A stretch of DNA of 47,086 bases from Streptomyces regalis (GTDB lineage: Bacteria; Actinomycetota; Actinomycetes; Streptomycetales; Streptomycetaceae). This document shows positions 40,932 through 47,086 of the stretch, in pieces. Under the pieces are notes generated by a model. That model searched no databases, was not told the origin of the DNA, and was given only the letters and a program-made list of their open reading frames with translations. Where the stretch lies: positions 1 through 47,086 of the forward strand of contig NZ_LLZG01000382.1 of NCBI RefSeq assembly GCF_001509475.1, in the 5' to 3' direction. The position numbers and the translations under genes were made by a program. The stretch's first letter is position 1; each line of letters opens with the position of its first letter.

Positions 40932-41156
40932 ATGGCCGTCGATCCCACCGATCCCGAGACATTCGTGGACGACGACACCGAGGAAGCCGAGGAGTTCGAC
41001 GTCGAGGCCCCCGCGGCCGACGCCGCCGAGCAGCACGCCGACGTCAGGCCCGACCGCGACGACCCGATGACCGGCGCGAACCAGGACCGGGCCAACGAGG
41101 CCGATCTGGCCGAACAGGCGCGTGTCGTCTCCATCGACGAGGACGACTATCGGTGA
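40932..41156 (+). CDS. Small highly acidic protein, function unknown
   Basis: 74 residues from ATG 40932, with GGAAGGGAG upstream. The sequence begins MAVDPTDPETFVDDD and is dominated by Asp, Glu and Ala (TEEAEEFDVEAPAAD), ending VVSIDEDDYR. No cysteines or hydrophobic segments; almost certainly disordered. It may be a protein-binding or charge-mimic partner. I recognise no family. The strong ribosome site and full codon bias support a real gene. It sits between the divergent hydrolase gene and the TetR regulator gene. Confidence 0.7.
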   Translation: MAVDPTDPETFVDDDTEEAEEFDVEAPAADAAEQHADVRPDRDDPMTGANQDRANEADLAEQARVVSIDEDDYR

Positions 41157-41417
41157 CCACCGATGACGGCAGCCGACCCAGGGTGCCGCCGAGCACGAAC
41201 GAAGGTGCGGCCGGACACGGAAGAGCGTGGAAGAGAGCGCCGCTGAGCAGGAATGAGGCAATTTGTTGCCCGTTCCAGCCCGGTTTCAAACCTTCTGTAG
41301 GACTTTCGTCACCGTCCGGTCCGTGAAATTCTGCGCTCGCACCGCGCACAGCAGGGTTACCGAAAAGTACGATGGCGGCGCGGCGCACACCGCATGTGGA
41401 CGACATTGGGAGGCGGC

Positions 41418-42059
41418 GTGACAGCCATCGAGCAGACAGAGGCGGCACGCCCGCGGGGCACTCGCCTGCCGCGCCGTGCCCGACGGAACCAGCTTCTGGG
41501 CGCCGCCCAGGAGGTCTTCGTCGCGCAGGGTTACCACGCTGCCGCGATGGACGACATCGCCGAGCGCGCCGGCGTCAGCAAGCCGGTGCTCTACCAGCAC
41601 TTCCCGGGCAAGCTCGACCTCTACCTCGCCCTGCTGGACCAGCACTGCGAGTCCCTGATCCAGGCCGTACGGAACGCGCTGGCGTCGACGACCGACAACA
41701 AGCAGCGCGTCCGGGCGACGATGGACGCGTACTTCGCGTACGTCGAGGACGACGGCGGCGCCTTCCGCCTGGTCTTCGAGTCGGACCTGACGAACGAGCC
41801 GGCCGTGCGCGAGCGCGTCGACAAGGTCACGAACGAGTGCGCCGAGGCGATCCGCGACGTCATCGCCGAGGACACCGGCCTCTCGGGCGCGGAGTCGATG
41901 CTGCTCGCCTCCGGCCTCGGCGGCCTCGCCCAGGTGGTGGCCCGCTCCTGGCTGCACAGCGACCGCAGCGTTCCGCGCGACCAGGCGGTGCAGCTGCTGA
42001 CGTCGCTGGCGTGGCGCGGCATCGCGGGCTTCCCGCTGCACGGCACGGAGCATCACTGA
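41418..42059 (+). CDS. TetR-family transcriptional regulator
   Basis: 213 residues from GTG 41418 (GGGAGGCGGC upstream); an in-frame ATG at 41394 lacks a ribosome site. The TetR helix-turn-helix is clear: RRNQLLGAAQEVFVAQGYHA, then MDDIAERAGVSKPVLYQHFPGKLDLY (~15-65). The C-terminal domain (LVFESDLTNEPAVRERV...) is of the type found in small conserved actinobacterial repressors. The ligand and targets are not visible; it may regulate itself. It is followed by the DUF3107 gene on the same strand, with a 150-bp gap. Confidence 0.92.
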   Translation: MTAIEQTEAARPRGTRLPRRARRNQLLGAAQEVFVAQGYHAAAMDDIAERAGVSKPVLYQHFPGKLDLYLALLDQHCESLIQAVRNALASTTDNKQRVRATMDAYFAYVEDDGGAFRLVFESDLTNEPAVRERVDKVTNECAEAIRDVIAEDTGLSGAESMLLASGLGGLAQVVARSWLHSDRSVPRDQAVQLLTSLAWRGIAGFPLHGTEHH

Positions 42060-42209
42060 CACGCACGCGCGTGTGCGGGGCGTTTGTTCCCGTCCGCTGT
42101 TCGCTCCTGGCGTTCTCGGGCGGAGCGTGTACGTCCCCTCACCGGGCTAATGTGTGCTGGTACGGCGCGGAAGGTCGCGCACTTCACTGACCGTCGGAGG
42201 GACATAGCC

Positions 42210-42437
42210 GTGGAGGTCAAGATCGGCGTGCAGCACGCGCCCCGCGAGATCGTTCTGGAGAGCGGTCAGAGTGCCGAGGAGGTCGAGCGGGCCGTGTCCG
42301 AGGCGCTGGCCGGGAAGTCACAGCTGCTGACCCTCGTGGACGAGCACGGCCGCAAGGTCCTGGTCCCGGCCGACCGCCTCGCGTACGTGGAGCTCGGCGA
42401 GCCGGCCCCGCGCAAGGTGGGCTTCGGGGCGCTGTAG
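42210..42437 (+). CDS. DUF3107 small protein
   Basis: 75 residues from GTG 42210, with GGAGGG 8 nt upstream. The sequence VEVKIGVQHAPREIVLE ... LVDEHGRKVLVPADRLAYVE ... RKVGFGAL matches the actinobacterial DUF3107 family, a compact alpha/beta protein with a conserved aromatic C-terminus. Usually found, as here, next to a TetR regulator gene. Biochemical role unknown. A strong terminator follows. Confidence 0.85.
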   Translation: MEVKIGVQHAPREIVLESGQSAEEVERAVSEALAGKSQLLTLVDEHGRKVLVPADRLAYVELGEPAPRKVGFGAL

Positions 42438-42463
42438 CAAGACGCCGGCAGACAGGCGTGACG

Positions 42464-42506
42464 GGAGGGGCCCGGTGACTACGGTCGCCGGGCCCCTCCT
42501 TTTCTT
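42464..42506 (+). terminator. Rho-independent terminator after the DUF3107 gene
   Basis: A 16-bp stem (42464-42479 with 42484-42499, one G-U pair) with the stable tetraloop TACG, followed by TTTTCTT. Begins 27 nt after the stop. Confidence 0.95.
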
Positions 42507-42653
42507 CCACGGATCTCCCCGGCTCTCCCCGGATGGGATTTCTCCACAGATGGAGCACAAGCCGATCACAGGGGAGGATTGCATTCCGCAGGTCAGGGGT
42601 ATGACGGGCTACGACCGTTTCGAGCAGGTCGGCCATGTGGGAGGGACCCCAGC

Positions 42654-42923
42654 ATGCTCTTGGAAGCGCTCAGCTCCGCGATCCTCGGCCTGGCCCTGGC
42701 ATGGGCTGCCGCCCACCGCCTGCCGCACCGCCTGCCCACCCGCTCCCTGGTCCTGCCGACAGGTGTCGCCGGTGCCCTCTTCGGCGCCTTCATCACGCAC
42801 ACCGCGCTGGACTTCGGCAACCTCTTCGTGATCCTCATCGGCGCGGCAGTGGTCTCCGCCGCCTCCCTCTCCCTGCTGGTACGCCCCGCGGGAAGACTCC
42901 ACCGCCACTCGGCGGCCGCGTGA
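42654..42923 (+). CDS. Small integral membrane protein
   Basis: 89 residues from ATG 42654 (GGAGGG upstream). Three hydrophobic helices are visible: LLEALSSAILGLALAWAAAH, LVLPTGVAGALFGAFITHTA and LFVILIGAAVVSAASLSLLV, with a short basic C-terminus (RPAGRLHRHSAAA). The Gly-rich pattern recalls small GlsB/YmgE-type membrane proteins, but the match is loose. Flanked by the DUF3107 terminator and an interspersed repeat, so probably monocistronic. Function unknown. Confidence 0.75.
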   Translation: MLLEALSSAILGLALAWAAAHRLPHRLPTRSLVLPTGVAGALFGAFITHTALDFGNLFVILIGAAVVSAASLSLLVRPAGRLHRHSAAA

Positions 42924-42990
42924 CCCCCAAGAAGCGCCGGCCGCCGAAGCCCTGACGCCGACGACCACGCACCAACGCCGGTCAGCAACA

Positions 42991-43120
42991 TCAGCCCGTC
43001 CGGCGTTTGAGGACGAGGCCCGTTCAGGGCCGAAGCGGGGGTCCAGGGGGGCAGCCCCCTGGCGGGGTCGAAGGGGCGGAGCCCCTTCAGGATGGGACGG
43101 GTAGGGGCGGCGGGGGCGAA
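42991..43120. repeat. Streptomyces-type interspersed intergenic repeat with hairpins
   Basis: Begins CAGCCCGTCCGGCGTTTGAG and ends near GGATGGGACGGGTAGG. It contains three stem-loops: around 43002-43035 (GAGGCCCG...), 43041-43062 (GTCCAGGGGG/CCCCCTGG) and 43070-43088 (GAAGGGGC/GCCCCTTC). I recognise this as a common repeat placed at 3' ends of Streptomyces genes. It may work as a bidirectional terminator between the converging membrane protein and ferritin-like genes. Confidence 0.75.
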
Positions 43121-43124
43121 AACC

Positions 43125-43880
43125 CTACGCGGCCAACCCCAGCGCAGCCATCCGCTTCGTGTGCGCCTCAGTAATCCGCGAGAACATCCGCCCGACCTCC
43201 GCGAGATCGAACCCGTCCGCGACCCCACCCACGAGCATCGTCGACAGCGCATCCCGATCGGCAACCACCCGCTGCGACTGCGACAGCGCCTCCCCCATCA
43301 ACCGCCGAGCCCACAACGCGAGCCGCCCACCCACCCGCGGATCGGCATCGATCGCAGCCCGCACCTTCTCGACGGCGAACGACGCATGCCCGGTGTCGTC
43401 GAGCACGGCCAGCACCAACCCCCGCGAGTCCGAGTCGAGCCGAGCCGCGACCTCCCGGTAGAAGTCACTGGCGATCGAGTCACCGACGTACGCCTTGACG
43501 AGCCCCTCCAGCCAGTCCGAAGGCGCCGTCTGCTTGTGGAACCCGTCCAGCGCGGCGACGAACGGCTCCATGGCCTCAGTCGGCTCCGCCCCGATCTCGG
43601 TGAGCCGGTCCCGCAGCTTCTCGTAGTGGTGGAACTCGGCCGACGCCATCTTGGCCAGCTCCGCCTTGTCCGCCAGCGTCGGCGCCAGCTTGGCGTCCTC
43701 CGCCAGCCGCTCGAACGCCGCCAGCTCCCCATAGGCCAGCGCGCCGAGCAGGTCAACGACAGCGGCCCGGTACTGCGGATCGGCGGAGGCCTGCGCCCAG
43801 TCCTGGGCGGCGACCCCGGTGTTTTCGACGGTGGAGTCAGCGGTGTCAGAGGCGTCAGGAGTGTTGTCAGGCGTCGTCAT
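43125..43880 (-). CDS. Ferritin-like (MiaE-related fold) protein
   Basis: 251 residues from ATG 43880 (MTTPDNTPDASDTADS). After a ~25-residue polar lead, helices carry di-iron-type spacing: YGELAAFERLAEDA (Glu), SAEFHHYEKLRDRL (ExxHxxE-like), YREVAARLD and DDTGHASFAVEK (Glu/His region). This fits a ferritin-like four-helix bundle of the tRNA-hydroxylase MiaE fold used in many actinobacterial annotations. Metal binding is plausible from the visible residues but not certain, and the substrate is unknown. It is divergent from the DEAD-box helicase gene, with a ~390-bp intergenic region. Confidence 0.8.
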   Translation of the reverse strand: MTTPDNTPDASDTADSTVENTGVAAQDWAQASADPQYRAAVVDLLGALAYGELAAFERLAEDAKLAPTLADKAELAKMASAEFHHYEKLRDRLTEIGAEPTEAMEPFVAALDGFHKQTAPSDWLEGLVKAYVGDSIASDFYREVAARLDSDSRGLVLAVLDDTGHASFAVEKVRAAIDADPRVGGRLALWARRLMGEALSQSQRVVADRDALSTMLVGGVADGFDLAEVGRMFSRITEAHTKRMAALGLAA

Positions 43881-44003
43881 GAAGCGCACAATAGCTCGCT
43901 CACCGCGTCGCGGAAGTCCCTGGTCAATGACTGTGACGCCGACTACGTGACCAATTCGGCCATCGCATGTGCGCGTTTCCGGGGTATGGTGGTAATGCGC
44001 CCG

Positions 44004-44015
44004 CTGAGTACTCAG
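44004..44015. promoter_or_regulatory. Perfect palindrome CTGAGTACTCAG upstream of the DEAD-box helicase
   Basis: A 12-bp perfect palindrome about 14 bp past a possible -10 (TATGGT, 43985-43990). It lies in the ~390-bp region between the ferritin-like and helicase genes, near the expected helicase transcription start, and leaves a ~260-nt leader. The rest of the region holds no gene I can support. Confidence 0.45.
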
Positions 44016-44272
44016 ACGTATCTCGACGGGCCGCACGTTATGAGGATGCCCGGTCGGTGGCCCGATCGGCTCCGACCCGACAGCCCTCCCCGTCCGTACG
44101 GCACTCTGCGTACGGAGCCCGGAGGGGGACACCCTCAGCGGTACGAGCGCTAGAGCGTCGGCAGTGGTCCCGTGCCTTACGGCCCGACCGTATGGCAGCC
44201 GACGTCCCCCGGCACGGTCCGTCAAAGACCCCCGCGCTCGCCTCGCACCGCGCACACAGAAGAGGCAGCACC

Positions 44273-46897
44273 CTGACTACGACTTTCCGAGAGCTCGGAA
44301 TCCTTCCCGAGACCGCCGAGGCCCTTGAGGCCGTCGGCATCGTCACCCCCTTCCCCATCCAGGAGATGACCCTCCCCGTCGCCCTCTCCGGCACGGACGT
44401 CATCGGCCAGGCCAAGACCGGCACCGGCAAGACGCTGGGCTTCGGTCTCCCCCTCCTGGAGCGCGTCACCGTCCCCGCCGACGTGGAGGCCGGGCGCGCC
44501 AAGCCCGAGGCCCTCACCGACGCCCCGCAGGCGCTCGTCGTCGTCCCCACGCGCGAGCTGTGCACGCAGGTCACCAACGACCTGCTGACCGCGGGCAAGG
44601 TGCGCAACGTCCGCGTCCTCGCCATCTACGGCGGCCGGGCCTACGAGCCCCAGGTCGAGGCCCTCAAGAAGGGCGTCGACGTCGTCGTCGGCACCCCGGG
44701 CCGGCTGCTGGACCTCGCGGGCCAGAAGAAGCTCAACCTCAAGCACATCAAGGCGCTCGTCCTCGACGAGGCCGACGAGATGCTCGACCTGGGCTTCCTG
44801 CCCGACGTCGAGAAGATCATCAACATGCTGCCGGCCCGCCGCCAGACCATGCTGTTCTCGGCGACCATGCCGGGCGCGGTGATCGGCCTCGCGCGCCGCT
44901 ACATGTCGCAGCCCACCCACATCCGCGCCACCGCGCCGGACGACGAGGGCGCGACGGTCGCGAACACCGCGCAGTTCGTCTACCGCGCGCACAACATGGA
45001 CAAGCCCGAGATGGTCGCGCGCATACTGCAGGCCGACGGCCGGGGACTGGCCATGGTCTTCTGCCGTACGAAGCGCACGGCGGCCGACCTTGCCGACCAG
45101 CTCCAGCAGCGCGGCTTCGCCGCCGGCGCGGTTCACGGTGACCTCGGCCAGGGCGCCCGCGAGCAGGCGCTGCGCGCCTTCCGTAACGGCAAGGTGGACG
45201 TCCTTGTCTGCACCGACGTCGCCGCGCGCGGCATCGACGTCGAGGGTGTGACGCACGTCATCAACTACCAGTCGCCGGAAGAGGAGAAGACGTACCTGCA
45301 CCGCATCGGCCGCACCGGCCGCGCGGGCGCCAAGGGCATCGCGATCACTCTTGTCGACTGGGACGACATCCCGCGCTGGCAGCTGATCAACAAGGCGCTG
45401 GAGCTGAACTTCAACGACCCGCCGGAGACGTACTCCACCTCCCCGCACCTCTTCGAGGAGCTGAACATCCCCGCGGGCACCAAGGGTGTCCTGCCGCGTT
45501 CGGAGCGCACGCGCGCCGGGCTCGGGGCGGAGGAGCTGGAGGACCTCGGCGAGACCGGTGGACGCGGTGCACGCGGTCGCGGTGGCCGGGGCGGCCGGGA
45601 CGAGTCCCGCTCGTCCTCGCCGGACCGCGAGCGCTCGGCGCGTACGCCGCGTCGCCGCCGCCGTACGCGCGGCGGAGCATCGCTGGACGGGACGTCGGCT
45701 CCGGCCGCCGGTCCCGCGACTGCGGACGAGACCGTCGAGGCCACCACGGCCGAGTCCGTGACCGCGCCTCGTACCCCGCGCCGCCGTCGCCGTACGCGCA
45801 GCGGGGCATCGGCGGAGCCGACCCCGGCCGTGACGGCCGTGTCCTCGGCCCCCGAGCCCGCGGACGCCGCAGAGGCGGCTGTCACCACGGCTGAGGGCCC
45901 GTCCCTGGACACCGCCGAGGAGGCCACGGCGAAGCCGCGCCGCCGCCGGACCCGCAACTCGGCCGAGCCGAAGGCGACTTCGGCGGAGGCCGTGCCGGCG
46001 CCCGAGGCGGAGGCCGCGAAGGTCACGGAGGCCGTGCAGGCGTCCGAGGCCGCTACGGCTCCCCAGGTCGCGGAGCCCGAGGAGGCCCCCGCCACCAAGC
46101 CGCGCCGCCGCACCCGCAAGGCGACGGCCACGGCGGAGACCGCGGTCGACACAGCCGAGGGCACCCCCGAGGCCGCACCGGAGGTGCCGGAGGCGACGGA
46201 GGCGACGGAGGCCAAGCCGCGCCGCCGCACCCGTAAGGCAGCGACGACCGCCGAGACCGCCGTCGACACGGCCGAGGCCACCGAGGCCAAGCCCAAGGCA
46301 CGCCGCACCCGCAAGACCGCGGCATCCGCCACCCAGGCCGCCGACATCCCGGCCCAGACGGCCCAGGAGCCGGAGGCCGTCGAGGCCAAGCCCAAGCGGA
46401 CCCGCAAGGCGACCGCCGCAGCGGAGGCCGCCGTCGACACGGCCGAGGCAGCGGAGGCCAAGCCCAAGACGCGCCGCACCCGCAAGGCCACGGCCACGGC
46501 CGAAGCCGCCGTCGACACGGCCGAAGGCACGGAGGCCAAGCCGCGCGGTACGCGCAAGGCCGCCGCGACCGTCGCGGAGCCGGAGGCCGCCGAGGCCAAG
46601 CCGCGGCGCACCCGCAAGGCGACGGCCGCCGCCGAGACCGCCGTCGACACGGCCGAGGCCACGGAGGCCAAGCCCAAGGCACGCCGCACCCGCAAGACCG
46701 CGGCGACCGCCACCTCGGCCGCCGACATCCCGGCCCAGGCCACGCAGGAGCCGACGGCCACGGAGGCGCCCGCGCCCCGTCGCCGCACCCGCAAGGCCGC
46801 TGCGACCGTAGAGGCCGCCGACGCCACGGCCGAGGCAAAGCCCAAGGTGCGCCGCACCCGTAAGGCCACGGCCGCCACGGAGCCCGCGGAGAGCTGA
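44273..46897 (+). CDS. DEAD-box RNA helicase with long repetitive basic tail
   Basis: 874 residues from a probable CTG start at 44273 (LTTTFRELGIL), served by AGAAGAGG 8 nt upstream; ATG 44192 is in frame but lacks a ribosome site and gives a non-conserved lead. The core (~1-430) has FRELGI...PFPIQ (Q motif), AKTGTGKT, PTRELCTQ, TPGR, DEAD, SAT, ARGIDVEGV and HRIGRTGR. It unwinds RNA, probably in ribosome assembly, cold adaptation or mRNA decay. Residues ~430-874 are low-complexity: first RRRRRTR-type clusters, then repeated units of about 25-30 residues pairing an RRTRKA block with an acidic AETAVDTAEATEAKPK block. Such a tail should bind RNA and favour condensates. Confidence 0.88.
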   Translation: MTTTFRELGILPETAEALEAVGIVTPFPIQEMTLPVALSGTDVIGQAKTGTGKTLGFGLPLLERVTVPADVEAGRAKPEALTDAPQALVVVPTRELCTQVTNDLLTAGKVRNVRVLAIYGGRAYEPQVEALKKGVDVVVGTPGRLLDLAGQKKLNLKHIKALVLDEADEMLDLGFLPDVEKIINMLPARRQTMLFSATMPGAVIGLARRYMSQPTHIRATAPDDEGATVANTAQFVYRAHNMDKPEMVARILQADGRGLAMVFCRTKRTAADLADQLQQRGFAAGAVHGDLGQGAREQALRAFRNGKVDVLVCTDVAARGIDVEGVTHVINYQSPEEEKTYLHRIGRTGRAGAKGIAITLVDWDDIPRWQLINKALELNFNDPPETYSTSPHLFEELNIPAGTKGVLPRSERTRAGLGAEELEDLGETGGRGARGRGGRGGRDESRSSSPDRERSARTPRRRRRTRGGASLDGTSAPAAGPATADETVEATTAESVTAPRTPRRRRRTRSGASAEPTPAVTAVSSAPEPADAAEAAVTTAEGPSLDTAEEATAKPRRRRTRNSAEPKATSAEAVPAPEAEAAKVTEAVQASEAATAPQVAEPEEAPATKPRRRTRKATATAETAVDTAEGTPEAAPEVPEATEATEAKPRRRTRKAATTAETAVDTAEATEAKPKARRTRKTAASATQAADIPAQTAQEPEAVEAKPKRTRKATAAAEAAVDTAEAAEAKPKTRRTRKATATAEAAVDTAEGTEAKPRGTRKAAATVAEPEAAEAKPRRTRKATAAAETAVDTAEATEAKPKARRTRKTAATATSAADIPAQATQEPTATEAPAPRRRTRKAAATVEAADATAEAKPKVRRTRKATAATEPAES
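46081..46890. repeat. Coding repeats in the helicase tail (RRTRKA / DTAEA units)
   Basis: About eight degenerate 75-110-bp units share codons for (K/R)xRRTRKA(T/A)A followed by AE(T/A)AVDTAE and EAKPK. One longer block (RRTRKTAASATQAADIPAQ, 46290-46370) recurs almost exactly at 46680-46740, which suggests recent segmental duplication. Confidence 0.75.
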
Positions 46898-46907
46898 TCT
46901 CCCATAC

Positions 46908-46944
46908 GACGGCCCGGCCCCGCCTCGCGCGGTGCCGGGCCGTC
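46908..46944 (+). terminator. Stem-loop after the DEAD-box helicase
   Basis: GACGGCCCGGC (46908-46918) pairs with GCCGGGCCGTC (46934-46944), 11 nt after the helicase stop. There is no U-tract, as is common in Streptomyces. Confidence 0.75.
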
Positions 46945-46981
46945 GGCGTTCCCACGCCGGCCCCGCCTTCCACAGGGTCGC

Positions 46982-47086
46982 CCCGTGGGCACCCCCGGCC
47001 AGTCCCACCTCACGCAGGCCCGGCCCGTGAGCACCCCCGGGACAGTCCCGCCTCACGCGAAGCCGACCCGTCGACAACCCCAGGCC
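46982..47086. repeat. Tandem repeat, period 42-43 bp, running to the window edge
   Basis: CCCGTGNGCACCCCCGG starts at 46982 and 47024, and a third copy begins at 47067 and is cut by the window end. Adjacent blocks (CAGTCCC(A/G)CCTCACGC) also repeat. Noncoding here; more copies may follow. Confidence 0.6.

Overview
This window is chromosomal DNA from a high-GC actinomycete, almost certainly Streptomyces. The GC content is very high with strong third-position GC bias, GTG starts are common, and the genes are actinobacterial hallmarks (WblC/WhiB7, mycoredoxin, AdnA/AdnB, DUF3152, DUF3107, TerD). As I recall it, the order terD ... wblC-uvrD2-mrx-nudC-adnB-adnA ... moeZ ... DEAD-box helicase follows the core of the S. 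coelicolor chromosome around SCO5166-SCO5196, in inverse sense. The uvrD2/mrx/nudC/adnAB part is also syntenic with mycobacteria. I see no rRNA, tRNA, transposase, prophage or CRISPR array, so this is conserved core with a few less-studied patches.

Region by region. 1-4.7 kb: a partial TerD protein, a YgjP/SprT-like metallopeptidase, a stand-alone ThiF/cyclodehydratase-like protein overlapping an ABC1/UbiB kinase, and a small zinc-ribbon protein. 4.8-6.2 kb: the wblC (whiB7) antibiotic-response locus. It has an autoregulatory-type promoter, a ~600-nt leader with a 108-codon upstream ORF, competing antiterminator and terminator hairpins, wblC itself and a coupled small basic protein. 6.2-18.4 kb: genome maintenance and redox genes (uvrD2, mrx1, nudC, an M20 dipeptidase, adnB, adnA). 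18.6-25.5 kb: an alkyltransferase-like DNA repair protein, a very large kinase-like/LPG-synthase-type membrane fusion, and a tandem pair of secreted S33 tripeptidyl-aminopeptidase lipoproteins. 25.6-31.9 kb: a tightly packed minus-strand cluster of a PelF-like glycosyltransferase, a multi-TM protein, a sugar epimerase preceded by a 16-codon coupled leader ORF, a spherulin-4/GH135-like protein and moeZ. 32.2-37.9 kb: a peptide-type ABC importer operon (binding protein, two permeases, fused double ATPase) behind a promoter bracketed by a perfect 11-bp inverted repeat. 37.9-43.9 kb: a DUF3152 membrane-anchored putative metzincin, an alpha/beta hydrolase, a small acidic protein, a TetR regulator, DUF3107, a small membrane protein, a Streptomyces-type interspersed repeat and a ferritin-like protein. 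44.3-46.9 kb: a DEAD-box RNA helicase with a ~440-residue repetitive basic tail, probably started at CTG.

The most interesting parts are (i) the PelF-like/epimerase/Sph3-like cluster. Its enzyme set resembles fungal galactosaminogalactan and bacterial Pel loci, but it lacks recognisable PelD/E/G and has an unknown multi-TM protein in their place. (ii) The wblC leader, whose competing RNA structures can be read directly. (iii) The operator-like architecture of the ABC importer promoter.
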